Assembly: GCF_004402375.1 (NCBI RefSeq)
Contig: NZ_SOGJ01000015.1
Coordinates: forward strand, 85,623 to 149,622
DNA from: Cryobacterium breve
GTDB lineage: Bacteria > Actinomycetota > Actinomycetes > Actinomycetales > Microbacteriaceae
Length of the DNA stretch: 64,000 nt
Direction of reading: 5' to 3'
Positions 1 to 9,400 of this stretch are shown piece by piece; within the stretch, counting starts at the first letter, position 1, and every line of letters starts with the position of its first letter. Made by a program: the position numbers and the translations under genes. The notes below the pieces were generated by a model. It was not told the origin of the DNA and did not search any database. It was given only the letters and a program-made list of their open reading frames with translations.

Positions 1-1406
1 CCATCGTCGTGCTGGCCGCCGGCCAGGGCACCCGCATGAAGTCCAGCACGCCGAAGCTGCTGCATCAGCTCGCGGGACTTCCGATTCTCAGCCACGTCCT
101 GGCGACATCCCGCGCCCTCGACGCGGCGCACGTCGTCACCGTCGTGCGGCACGAGCGTGATCGGCTGGCAGCACTCGTGGGCAAGGACCTCCCCGAGAGC
201 CTGATCGTCGACCAGGACGAGCTGCCGGGCACCGGCCGTGCCGTGGAACAGGCGATCGCCGCACTGCCCGACGATTTCGAGGGCGACGTGCTCGTGGTCA
301 GCGGCGACGTGCCGTTGCTCAATGCCGCAACGCTGGCCAGCTTCGTCGACGCGCACCGCGAGCGGGACGTCGCTGCCACAGTGTTGTCCTCCTTCCCGGA
401 TGACGCCACCGGCTACGGCCGCATCGTGCGTTCGGATGAGGGTGCCTTCGACCGCATCGTCGAGCAGAAGGATGCGACAGTCGAGGAACGCGCCATTGCC
501 GAGACCAACGCCGGCGTCTACGTCTTCCGCCTGGCCGAGCTTCGGGAGCAGCTGAGCAACGTCACCACCGAGAACGCTCAGGGGGAGAAGTACCTCACCG
601 ACGTGGTCGGTCTACTCCGCCTGGCGGGTTCCGAAGTGCGCGCCGTGCCGGTCGCCGACGCCTGGCTGGTGGCCGGTATCAATGACCGCGCTCAGCTCAG
701 CGAGACCGCGCGTCAGTTGAACGGGCTGATCGTCTACGGCTGGCAGCTGGCCGGTGTCACCGTGCAGGACCCCGCCACCACGTGGATCGACCTCAAGGCC
801 AAGCTGGCGCCGGATGTCACCATCCGGCCCGGAACCCAGATCCTCGGTTCGACCGTGATTGAGACCGGTGCCGTGATCGGCCCGGACACCACCCTCGTCG
901 ACTGCGAGATCGGCGAGAACGCAGTGGTGAAGAGAACGGATGCGACGCTCGCCGTGATCGGAGCGGGGGCATCCGTCGGTCCGTTCTCCTACTTGCGACC
1001 GGGCACGAATCTGGGTGCTGACGGCAAGATCGGCGCGTTCGTCGAGACCAAGAACGCGACCATCGGCGCTGGCAGCAAGGTTCCGCACCTCAGCTACGTC
1101 GGCGACGCGACGGTGGGCGTCGAGTCGAACATCGGGGCCGGCACGATCTTCGCCAACTACGACGGCGTGAACAAGAACCGCAGCGACATCGGGTCCCACG
1201 TGCGCACCGGGTCGCACAACGTGTTCGTCGCGCCGATTAGGATTGGGGACGGGGCGTACACGGGTGCCGGAACAATCGTCCGCAAGGACGTGCCGGCTGG
1301 GGCCCTGGGCCTCACCGTGGCCCCACAACGCAATATGGACGGCTGGGTACAGACCAACCGCCCAGGAACCGACGCGGCGGCGGCTGCGGAAAAGAGCGGA
1401 GACTAG
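1..1406 (+). CDS. glmU: Bifunctional UDP-GlcNAc pyrophosphorylase / glucosamine-1-P acetyltransferase (5' partial)
   Basis: Makes UDP-N-acetylglucosamine for peptidoglycan by acetylating GlcN-1-P and then transferring UMP. The frame is open from base 3, and the visible protein begins IVVLAAGQGTRM, which is the nucleotide-binding signature of the N-terminal uridyltransferase domain. The real start therefore lies just upstream of the window. The C-terminal half carries left-handed beta-helix hexapeptide repeats, followed by the acetyltransferase region (SYVGDATVG, NYDGVNK, VAP). The stop abuts the prs start with no gap, so the two genes are co-transcribed and probably translationally coupled. 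Confidence 0.97.
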   Translation, partial: IVVLAAGQGTRMKSSTPKLLHQLAGLPILSHVLATSRALDAAHVVTVVRHERDRLAALVGKDLPESLIVDQDELPGTGRAVEQAIAALPDDFEGDVLVVSGDVPLLNAATLASFVDAHRERDVAATVLSSFPDDATGYGRIVRSDEGAFDRIVEQKDATVEERAIAETNAGVYVFRLAELREQLSNVTTENAQGEKYLTDVVGLLRLAGSEVRAVPVADAWLVAGINDRAQLSETARQLNGLIVYGWQLAGVTVQDPATTWIDLKAKLAPDVTIRPGTQILGSTVIETGAVIGPDTTLVDCEIGENAVVKRTDATLAVIGAGASVGPFSYLRPGTNLGADGKIGAFVETKNATIGAGSKVPHLSYVGDATVGVESNIGAGTIFANYDGVNKNRSDIGSHVRTGSHNVFVAPIRIGDGAYTGAGTIVRKDVPAGALGLTVAPQRNMDGWVQTNRPGTDAAAAAEKSGD

Positions 1407-2384
1407 GTGTCTGGAATCAAGACCAGCGGCGAAAAGCGACTTGTATTGGTTTCGGGGCGAGCTCACCCACAACTGGCACTGGACATCGCCACGGAACTTG
1501 GTACCGAACTCGTTCACACCGACGCTCGCACCTTCGCGAACGGCGAGATCTACGCGCGTTTCGATGAGAGCGTGCGCGGATCCGACACCTTCGTGATCCA
1601 GTCGCACACCAACCCGATCAACGAGTGGGTGATGGAGTCGCTCATCATGGTCGACGCACTCAAGCGGGCTTCCGCCAAGCGCATCACGGTCGTCGCTCCC
1701 TTCTACCCCTACGCCCGCCAGGACAAGAAGGGCCGCGGCCGGGAGCCGATCTCGGCCCGCCTGATCGCAGACCTGTTCAAGGTCGCCGGAGCCGATCGGA
1801 TCATGGCAGTCGACCTGCACGCCGCCCAGATCCAGGGCTTCTTCGACGGTCCCGTCGACCACCTCTTCGCCATGCCCGTGCTGCTCGAGCACTTCAGGGA
1901 GAAGCTCGACCCGGCCACCCTGACGGTCGTCTCACCCGATATGGGCCGCGTGCGTGTCGCCGACATCTGGAGTGACAAGCTCGGCGCCCCGCTCGCCATC
2001 ATCCACAAGCGCCGCGACCCGAAGGTCGCCAACCAGGTCACCGTCCACGAGATCGTCGGTCAGGTCGAGGGTCGCGTCTGCCTGATCGTCGACGACATGA
2101 TCGACACCGGCCGCACCATCGTTCTCGCGGCGGAGGCCCTCCGTGCCGCCGGCGCGATCGGCGTCGTCGTCGCCGCCACCCACGCCGTGTTCAGTCACCC
2201 GGCGCTGGAGCTGTTGCAGAACCCCGCAATCTCCGAGGTCGTCGTCACCGACACCCTGCCGATTCCCGAGGAGAAGCGCTTCCCCACCCTCACCGTGCTG
2301 CCGATCGCCCCGCTGCTGGCCCGCGCCATCCACGAGGTCTTCGACGAGGGTTCCGTCACCTCGATGTTCGAGGGTGCCGCGTAG
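1407..2384 (+). CDS. prs: Ribose-phosphate pyrophosphokinase
   Basis: Converts ribose-5-phosphate and ATP to PRPP for nucleotide, histidine and (in actinobacteria) cell-wall arabinan synthesis. The protein is 325 aa with a GTG start directly after the glmU stop. The PRPP-binding loop VDDMIDTGRT lies near residues 229-238, and the flexible-loop region YPYARQDKKGRGREP near residue 100 is intact. Length is normal for class I PRPP synthetases. The glmU-prs pair is conserved in actinobacteria, linking UDP-GlcNAc and PRPP supply. Confidence 0.98.
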   Translation: MSGIKTSGEKRLVLVSGRAHPQLALDIATELGTELVHTDARTFANGEIYARFDESVRGSDTFVIQSHTNPINEWVMESLIMVDALKRASAKRITVVAPFYPYARQDKKGRGREPISARLIADLFKVAGADRIMAVDLHAAQIQGFFDGPVDHLFAMPVLLEHFREKLDPATLTVVSPDMGRVRVADIWSDKLGAPLAIIHKRRDPKVANQVTVHEIVGQVEGRVCLIVDDMIDTGRTIVLAAEALRAAGAIGVVVAATHAVFSHPALELLQNPAISEVVVTDTLPIPEEKRFPTLTVLPIAPLLARAIHEVFDEGSVTSMFEGAA

Positions 2385-2472
2385 GCGCCACTGTTCTGCG
2401 TGACCCTGGTCGGTCGTTGACGGATGTCGACGGCCGGCCATCGGTCTGTCCGCGCCCGGTCAGGGGTCAGGT

Positions 2473-2784
2473 TCACAGCAGGAGTTCGAGCACGATCGTG
2501 ACCGGGTCCCCGGCCTCGACCCCGTGGGCCCGCCGGATCGCCCTTTTCACCGGGAGAAGGAACGTGCCGTCAGCCGAGCTGGGGAAGAGCGACGTCGACC
2601 AGTATGAGCTCCCAAGGCCGGCCTGCACCTTCACAGTGCCGAAGCCGCCCCGCCGTCCGTCCGTCACAGTTCGGATGTCCTCGGCCATGTCGGCGGGCAC
2701 CGAGACGAAAATCCACGCAGCCTGTCCCGAGTACTCCCACAATTCGGCGGTGAAGGTGAACGACGGACCCCTCGAAATGCTCAT
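2473..2784 (-). CDS. DUF1905 domain protein
   Basis: A small protein of about 103 aa. Its beta-rich sequence (FTAELWEYSGQAAWIFVSVP near the N-terminus, then GFGTVKVQA and GTFLLPVKRAIRRA) fits the DUF1905 family, whose biochemical role is unknown. I chose ATG 2784 over an in-frame GTG at 2790 because a GGAGAGG ribosome site sits about 6 nt before the ATG. It lies 24 bp downstream of the membrane-protein gene on the same strand, so the two probably form a short operon. Confidence 0.8.
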   Translation of the reverse strand: MSISRGPSFTFTAELWEYSGQAAWIFVSVPADMAEDIRTVTDGRRGGFGTVKVQAGLGSSYWSTSLFPSSADGTFLLPVKRAIRRAHGVEAGDPVTIVLELLL

Positions 2785-2808
2785 GGCCACCTCTCCGTGA
2801 ATGCCGGG

Positions 2809-3177
2809 CTACGCCGGCACGGTCGTCCCCGGCGCACGGGGCGCTGAGGGGATGATGCCCAGTGGGATGACGTACGTCTCGCGTTCGTTGATGTCGATCG
2901 CGTAGCACTGCCATCCGAAACCGCCCGGCCCGGCCAGGTCGAAGCGCGCGTCAAAGGCGATGGCGACCGGATAGTACCGGGCCGTGGCCACGCTGCACGC
3001 GTTGTCGGCCGTGGTCGACGCAATCTGCACGCTCGTGAGGATACCCGGAACAATCAGGGCCACGAGCCCGAGCACGACGACGATGCGCATCAGGGCCAGG
3101 GTGCGCCGACTGCGCAGGGGCCTGGCGGCATCCTGCGGCTCGTAGCCGGAGAGTTCGGGGTGGTCGTCGCTCATCAT
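2809..3177 (-). CDS. Hypothetical single-pass membrane protein
   Basis: 122 aa, function not recognised. A charged cytoplasmic N-terminus of about 30 residues (MMSDDHPELSGYEPQDAARP) is followed by one hydrophobic segment (IVVVLGLVALIVPGILTSV, about residues 32-50). The roughly 70-residue extracytoplasmic part has two cysteines, C60 and about C90, which could form a disulfide. Two adjacent ATGs (3177 and 3174) are possible starts, and GGGAG upstream fits the second slightly better. Its layout resembles the DUF4307 protein at 37.4-37.8 kb, but I see no clear homology. Confidence 0.65.
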   Translation of the reverse strand: MMSDDHPELSGYEPQDAARPLRSRRTLALMRIVVVLGLVALIVPGILTSVQIASTTADNACSVATARYYPVAIAFDARFDLAGPGGFGWQCYAIDINERETYVIPLGIIPSAPRAPGTTVPA

Positions 3178-3240
3178 CAGGCTCCCAGTATCCCAAACCT
3201 CGCCCGAGGTACGCGCGCCGTTTCCGGCCCAGTCCGCCAG

Positions 3241-3323
3241 ACGAATTCGACGGAGATTTTCGGGATACGGCGGGTTTTCGGCCTGCGAATGGGTAATAGC
3301 GGCAAAGTCTCCGTCGAATTCGT
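3241..3323. repeat. REPIN-like inverted repeat, copy 1
   Basis: The arms at 3241-3261 and 3303-3323 are inverted copies of each other with about one mismatch in the first 20 nt, and share the core CGACGGAGATTTT. About 41 nt separate them. Closely matching elements occur at 19394, 36630 and 43287. It lies between a membrane-protein gene and the 3' end of gnd. Confidence 0.85.
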
Positions 3324-3385
3324 TAGGGCGTGCGTGCTCCCGTCCGCCCTACGGGGACGGGCGGGCGGGAGCCGGGGGCGGGCAG

Positions 3386-4843
3386 CTAGTGCGAGGAGCC
3401 CTCGGTCGCGATCTCGCTGCGGTCGCCCGACCACAGGGTGTGGAACGTGCCGGGCAGGTCGACGCGCTTGTAGGTGTGAGCGCCGAAGAAGTCGCGCTGT
3501 CCCTGCACCAGGGCGGCCGGCAGCCGCTCACTCGCGAGCGAGTCGAAGTAGCTGAGCGCCGACGCGAAGCCGGGAACCGGGATGCCCGACAGTGCCGCCG
3601 TCGAGACCACGCGGCGCCACGCCGACTCGCCGTCGGCGACGGCCTGGGCGAAGTACGGGTCGACGAGCAGTGACGTGATCGACGGGTCGTTGGCGTAGGC
3701 GTCGACGATACGGTTCAGGAACTGGGCGCGGATGATGCAGCCGCCGCGCCAGATCGTGGCGATCGCGCCCTTGTCAACGGTCCAGCCGTACTTCTGGGCA
3801 CCGGCGATGATCGCGTCGAAGCCCTGCGCGTAGGCGACGACCTTCGACGCGTAGAGCGCCTGGCGCACGTCGTCCTGGAAGGTGTGGCCGACGACGGCGA
3901 TCTCCGGGCGGGCGGTGATGCCGGCGCGCACGGGGCCGCGCTGCTCCGGGTGGCTGGACACGGCGCGGGCGAAGACGGCCTCGGCGATGCCGCCGACGGG
4001 CACGCCCAGGTCGAGCGCGTTCTGCACGGTCCAGACGCCGGTGCCCTTGGAGCCGGCCTCGTCGAGCACGATGTCGATGAACGGCAGACCGGTCTTGGCG
4101 TCGACCTGGCGCAGCACCTCGGCGGTGATCTCGATCAGGTAGCTCTCAAGGTCACCCTCGTTCCACTCCGTGAACACGTCGGCGATAGTGGCGGGGGAGT
4201 GCCCGGTCACCCTGCGAAGCAGGTCGTACGCCTCGGCGATCAGCTGCATGTCGGCGTACTCGATGCCGTTGTGGATCATCTTCACGAAGTGACCGGCGCC
4301 ATCCGTGCCGATGTGGGTGACACAGGGCACGCCGTCGACGAAGGCCGCGATCGATTCGAGGATCGGGCCGAGGGTCTTGTACGCCTCCACCGAGCCGCCC
4401 GGCATGATGCTGGGGCCCTTGAGCGCGCCCTCTTCACCGCCGGAGATGCCGGCGCCGACGAAGTTCACGCCCGTGGCGCGCACCTCCTTCTCGCGGCGAA
4501 TGGTGTCCTGAAAGTCGGCGTTGCCGCCGTCGACGATGATGTCGCCGGGCTCGAACAGGGCGGTCAGCTGGCTGATCACGGCGTCCGTGCCCTTACCGGC
4601 CTGCACCATGATGATCGCCGTGCGCGGCTTCTGCAGCGACGCCACGAACTCCTCGATGGTTTCGGAGGCGACGAAGGCGGCCTCGGGGTGCTCGGAGGTG
4701 AGCAGCCGGGTGCGTTCGGGGGATCGGTTGTACACCGCCACGGTGTTGCCCGCGCGGCTGGCGAGGTTGCGGGCGAGGTTCGAGCCCATCACCGCCAGTC
4801 CCACTACGCCAATGTTTGCCTGTGCTGCGCCGGTTTCGGCCAC
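3386..4843 (-). CDS. gnd: 6-phosphogluconate dehydrogenase, decarboxylating
   Basis: Oxidative pentose-phosphate pathway enzyme: 6-phosphogluconate + NADP+ gives ribulose-5-phosphate, CO2 and NADPH. The 485-aa length matches the long homodimeric form. The N-terminal Rossmann motif GVVGLAVMGSNLARN lies at about residues 13-27, and the substrate-binding stretch GGEEGALKGPSIMPGG is intact, as is the catalytic HFVKMIHNGIEY with its lysine. A GTG start at 4843 is preceded by AAGGAG. A probable -10 (TAGCCT) lies about 40 nt upstream. Confidence 0.98.
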   Translation of the reverse strand: MAETGAAQANIGVVGLAVMGSNLARNLASRAGNTVAVYNRSPERTRLLTSEHPEAAFVASETIEEFVASLQKPRTAIIMVQAGKGTDAVISQLTALFEPGDIIVDGGNADFQDTIRREKEVRATGVNFVGAGISGGEEGALKGPSIMPGGSVEAYKTLGPILESIAAFVDGVPCVTHIGTDGAGHFVKMIHNGIEYADMQLIAEAYDLLRRVTGHSPATIADVFTEWNEGDLESYLIEITAEVLRQVDAKTGLPFIDIVLDEAGSKGTGVWTVQNALDLGVPVGGIAEAVFARAVSSHPEQRGPVRAGITARPEIAVVGHTFQDDVRQALYASKVVAYAQGFDAIIAGAQKYGWTVDKGAIATIWRGGCIIRAQFLNRIVDAYANDPSITSLLVDPYFAQAVADGESAWRRVVSTAALSGIPVPGFASALSYFDSLASERLPAALVQGQRDFFGAHTYKRVDLPGTFHTLWSGDRSEIATEGSSH

Positions 4844-4979
4844 GTTTGCTCCTTCAGCTGTCTGTTCTCAAAACTCCTCCAAGGCTAGTCGCTCGGCCCA
4901 AGAACGTTACGTGGAGTGAAGCGGGCGGCTCCGGTGACGGATGCCCGGGCGGGCGTTCCCCGGGGCCGGGCGTCTCCGC

Positions 4980-4985
4980 TAGACT
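4980..4985 (+). promoter_or_regulatory. Predicted -10 box upstream of rplY
   Basis: TAGACT matches the actinobacterial TANNNT consensus. It would give a 5' leader of about 190 nt before rplY that includes a 7-bp hairpin around 5125-5150 (TTTGCGG/CCGCAAA). No clear -35 is visible. Confidence 0.4.
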
Positions 4986-5182
4986 TACCAGTTGAACTTC
5001 GGCGAGGGCTGCCGCCCGCCGGGAAACCGTGGGTGCGGCATCCGTTATCGACGCGGCGGAATGCTTCACGGCCTTTCCTCACGCTGACACGCGTTCGAGT
5101 TGAAATTGAACCAGTACCCACCTTTGCGGAACATCGCCCGCAAACCAGATCTGGGCCGTAGCGGTCCTCAAGGAGACACATC

Positions 5183-5788
5183 ATGGCTGACGCCACCAAC
5201 AAGATCGACGCCGACCTGCGCGTGAAGTTCGGCAAGGGCGCGGCCCGCAAGCTGCGCGTTTTGGGCAAGATCCCCGCCGTCATGTACGGCCACGGCACCA
5301 CGCCGGTCCATGTCGCGCTGCCCGCGCACCAGATCGGTCTGCTGCTGCGCCGCGCGAACGCCGTTCTCGAACTGAACATCGATGGAAAGAGCCACCTGAC
5401 CCTGGTCAAGGACGTCCAGAAGGACCCGTTCCTGCAGATCATCGAGCACCTCGACCTCATCGTCATCCGCAAGGGTGAGAAGGTCCAGGTTGAGATTTCC
5501 GTGCACCTGACCGGTGAGCCGGCCGCCGGCCTGATCGCCGACCTGGACACCAAGACCCTGCTGCTCGAGGTCGAGGCCACCAACATCCCGCAGAACCTCA
5601 AGGTCTCCATCGAGGGCCTCGAGGACGGCGCGCAGATCCACGCGAAGGACGTCGAGCTCCCCAAGGGCGCCACGCTCATCTCCGATGAGGACGCCGTTGT
5701 TGCACTCGTGCACCTGCCCGCCGAGGAAGAAGAAGAGGAAGAGACCGAGGCCGCCGAGGGCGACGCCGAGGCTGCTCCTGCCGAGTAG
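5183..5788 (+). CDS. rplY: 50S ribosomal protein L25 / general stress protein Ctc
   Basis: Binds 5S rRNA in the large ribosomal subunit. The 201-aa protein is the long TL5/CTC form: an N-terminal L25 RNA-binding domain (about residues 1-95, with VMYGHGTTPVHV) followed by the C-terminal beta domain. It ends in an acidic tail rich in Glu and Ala. A strong AAGGAG site precedes the ATG. The long leader (about 190 nt from the best promoter candidate) leaves room for post-transcriptional control. It is followed closely by pth, as in mycobacteria. Confidence 0.97.
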   Translation: MADATNKIDADLRVKFGKGAARKLRVLGKIPAVMYGHGTTPVHVALPAHQIGLLLRRANAVLELNIDGKSHLTLVKDVQKDPFLQIIEHLDLIVIRKGEKVQVEISVHLTGEPAAGLIADLDTKTLLLEVEATNIPQNLKVSIEGLEDGAQIHAKDVELPKGATLISDEDAVVALVHLPAEEEEEEETEAAEGDAEAAPAE

Positions 5789-5826
5789 TCATTCCCTTCT
5801 GGTTTCGCGTCAAGCGGAGGACTCCC

Positions 5827-6408
5827 CTGGACGACAATCTCTGGCTCGTAGTCGGGCTCGGCAACCCCGGGCCCGACTACGCCGGTAACCGGCACAACGT
5901 CGGCCACATGGTGGCTACCGTGCTGGCCGGCCGCATATCGGCGAATTTCAAGAACCACAAAACGAACTCCTCGGTCGCTGAGGGGCGCAGTTTTCCGGGT
6001 GGACCGAAGCTGGTGTTGGCCAAGCCGAACACGTACATGAACGTGTCCGGCGGGCCGGTGGCCGCGCTGCTGCGCTTCTACTCGCTGCCTCCGGCGCACC
6101 TGATCGTCATCCACGACGACCTCGACATCCCGTTCGACACGATGAAGATCAAGGTCGGCGGCGGCCACGGCGGCCACAACGGGCTGCGCGACATCATCGC
6201 CGCCATCGGCACCAACGAGTTCATTCGTATCCGCGTCGGCGTCGGGCGCCCACCCGGCCGTCAGCCCGCCGCGGACTTCGTGCTGCACGACTTCGCGTCG
6301 ACCGAGCGGGCGACCCTGCCCAACCTGTTGACGGATGCCGCCGACGCAATCGAGCTCATCGCCGCCGAGGGCGTCACCGCCGCGCAGCAGAAGTTTCACG
6401 CGCCGTAG
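5827..6408 (+). CDS. pth: Peptidyl-tRNA hydrolase, probable CTG start
   Basis: Releases tRNA from peptidyl-tRNA that drops off ribosomes. The conserved GLGNPG and RHNVG motifs (which supply the catalytic Asn and His) lie upstream of the first canonical start codon (ATG 5908). The real start must therefore be earlier. The reading frame contains no ATG, GTG or TTG there, but CTG at 5827 sits 6 nt after a GGAGG site (5816-5820). From CTG the protein is 193 aa, the usual family length. Other motifs seen: KPNTYMNVSG and HDDLDIPF. The gene starts 38 nt after the rplY stop. Confidence 0.93.
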   Translation: MDDNLWLVVGLGNPGPDYAGNRHNVGHMVATVLAGRISANFKNHKTNSSVAEGRSFPGGPKLVLAKPNTYMNVSGGPVAALLRFYSLPPAHLIVIHDDLDIPFDTMKIKVGGGHGGHNGLRDIIAAIGTNEFIRIRVGVGRPPGRQPAADFVLHDFASTERATLPNLLTDAADAIELIAAEGVTAAQQKFHAP

Positions 6409-6457
6409 CCTCCCGCGACAGTGCCCGGGGCGCGGGGTGGCTTTCAGCCGGGTTGCG

Positions 6458-6463
6458 TAGACT
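6458..6463 (+). promoter_or_regulatory. -10 box of a predicted leaderless mfd transcript
   Basis: TAGACT lies exactly 6 nt before the GTG start of mfd, so transcription should begin at or next to the start codon. No Shine-Dalgarno sequence is present. Confidence 0.6.
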
Positions 6464-6469
6464 TGTCCA

Positions 6470-9400
6470 GTGACTCTCCAGGGCATAATTGCCACACTTT
6501 CGCGCGCCTCCACATTCGACAACGCGCTCGCTTTCGCGAACCGCGACGTCGACTTCTCTCTCACCGAAGGGCTGCGTGCGCCGCTGCTCGCCGCACTGCT
6601 CGCGCAGCGCGTGCAGCTGGGCAAAGCCCCGGCCCTGCTCCTGATCACCGCCACCGGTCGGGAGTCGGAGTCGTTGCACGAGAATCTCGCCTCTTTCACC
6701 GACAACGCCGAAATCATCGACTTCCCGGCCTGGGAGACGCTCCCGCATGAGCGCCTCAGCCCCAGTGCCGAGATCGTCGGCAAGCGCCTATTCGCCCTCC
6801 GACGGATGCGCGAGTGGGAGGAAAGCGGCCCCACCGCAGGGCGCCCCCTGATCGTCATCGCCTCCGTGCGCGCCGCGCTGCAGCCCGTGGCCGACAACCT
6901 CACCGACTATGAGCCGATCGATCTGGTCGCGGGCCAGCGCGGCCATGACCTCTCCGCCATCGCCCGCCAGCTCGTCGACGTGGCCTACGCCCGCGTGGAC
7001 ATGGTCACCCGGCGCGGCGAATTCGCCGTGCGCGGAGGCATCCTGGACGTCTTCCCGTCGATCGCCCCACACCCATTCCGGGTTGAATTCTTCGGCGACG
7101 AGGTCGAGCAGATCCGCGCGTTCTCGGTCGCCGACCAACGTTCATTCCCCGACCCGGTCGCGTCGGTCAGCCTGCCGCCGAGCCGCGAACTTTTGCTCAG
7201 CCCCGCCGTGCGGCAGCGGGCCCGCGAGATGCAGCACGAGTTTCCGAGCCTGTCCGGCCTGCTCGCCAAGATTGCCGAGGGCATCCCGGTCGAAGGTATG
7301 GAGAGCCTTGCACCCGCTCTTCTCGACCGGCTCGTTCCGATCACCCACTACCTGCCCGCTGGGGCGGCCGTCGCCGTGATCTCGCCCGAGCGTGTTGCCT
7401 CGCGGGCGATCAGTCTGGCCGAGACGAACCGGGAATTCCTCGGTGCAGCGTGGAGCGCCGCGACCGCGGGCGCCGAGGCGCCGATCGACCTGGAGTCCGG
7501 CGACTTCCTCACCCTCGGGCGGCTGAGGGAGGCCGTGCAGTTCAGTGCGCCCGGCGCCCCGGCATCCGCGCACGTGTGGTGGACCCTGAGCTCTTTCCAA
7601 GCTGCGCCGACGGATGCCCCTGTGCTGCCGGAGCACCGCGAAATCGACGACCTGCTCACCGTCCGGGTCGAGGGCGACGCCGTTCCGAGCTTTCAGGGAA
7701 GCGTCGAGGGTGCCGTCGGCCACCTGTCCGAGCGGATGAAGGCCGGCTGGACCGTCGGCATCGTCGCACAGGGTGCCGGGCTGGTCGAACGCGCCGCCGA
7801 TGTGCTGGCCGAGCGGGAGCTTCCGGCCCGCATCGTCACGGAATGGCCCGGCACACCGGAACCCGGCATCGCGTACCTGCTGCAGGCATCCGTCGACCAC
7901 GGTTTCGAACTGCCGGAGACGAAGTTCACTCTCGTCAGCGAGTCCGAGTTCTACGGCCGCACGGTCGGCTACGACGCGCGCCAAGTGAAGAAGCTGGCCA
8001 GCCGCCGCAAGAACGTCGTGGACCCGCTGCAGTTGAAGGCCGGCGACCACGTCGTGCACCAGACGCACGGCATCGGCCGTTTCATCGAGCTCACCCAGCG
8101 CGAGGTCTCCAGCGGCGGCCGCAACCCGGTCAAGACCAAGCGCGAGTACCTCGTGCTCGAGTACGCGCCGTCCAAGCGCGGGCACCCGGGCGACAAGCTC
8201 TACGTGCCCACCGACCAACTCGACCTGGTCAGCCGCTACGTCGGCGGCGAGGCTCCGGCACTGAGCAAGATGGGCGGCAGCGATTGGTCCGCCGCGAAGA
8301 CCAAGGCGCGTCGCGCCGTACGGGACATCGCTGTCGAACTCGTCAAGCTCTACTCCGCACGGATGGCCAGCAAGGGTCACGCGTTCGGCCCTGACACCCC
8401 CTGGCAGCGCGAGCTGGAGGAGGCCTTCCCATTCGCGGAGACGCCCGACCAGCTCACCACCATCGACGAGGTCAAGGCCGACATGGAACGGCCCATCCCG
8501 ATGGACCGGCTGCTCTCCGGCGACGTCGGGTTCGGCAAGACCGAGGTGGCCGTGCGCGCCGCGTTCAAGGCAATCCAGGACGGCAAGCAGGTCGTGATGC
8601 TCGTGCCGACGACCCTGCTTGTGCGCCAGCACATGGAAACGTTCCAGGAGCGCTTCGCCGGGTTCCCCGTGCACCTGCGCGCCCTCAGCCGGTTCCAGAC
8701 CGAGAAAGAGTCTCGCGAGACCATCGCCGGAATGCTCGACGGCACCGTCGACCTCGTGATCGGCACGCACCGGCTGCTGTCGGACTCCATCGTGTTCAAG
8801 GACCTGGGCCTCGTGATCATTGACGAAGAGCAGCGTTTCGGTGTGGAGCACAAGGACGCCCTGAAAAAGCTGAAGACCAACGTGGACATCCTCGCCATGA
8901 GCGCCACGCCCATCCCGCGCACACTGGAGATGGCGGTCACCGGCATCCGGGAGATGTCCACGCTGGCCACCCCGCCGGAGGACCGGCACCCGATTCTCAC
9001 CTTCGTCGGACCGTACTCCGATCGCCAGGTGGCCGCGGCCATCCGCCGGGAGCTGCTGCGGGAGGGGCAGATCTTCCTTGTGCACAACCGGGTGTCCAGC
9101 ATCAACCGGGTGGCCGCCGCGCTCGCCGAGCTCGTGCCCGAGGCGCGCATCGCGGTGGCGCACGGCCAGCTGCCCGAGGCCCAGCTCGAGCAGGTCGTCG
9201 TGGACTTCTGGGAGCGCAAGTTCGATGTGCTCGTCTCGACCACGATCATCGAGACCGGGCTCGACATCGCGAACGCGAACACGATCATCATCGACCGGGC
9301 CGACAAGTTCGGGCTCAGTCAGCTGCACCAGCTGCGCGGGCGGGTCGGCCGTGGCCGCGAACGCGCCTACGCCTACTTCCTCTACGACGAGAACAAGCCA

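Noticed and set aside
3241-3323. The REPIN-like elements as ordinary intrinsic terminators
   Set aside because: The T-run lies inside the arm next to the loop rather than after the stem, and the arms are far more conserved between copies than terminators would be.
4885-6903. Long minus-strand open frame over rplY, pth and the mfd start
   Set aside because: It is antisense to three well-conserved genes, has no ribosome site or domain, and is explained by high GC content suppressing stop codons.
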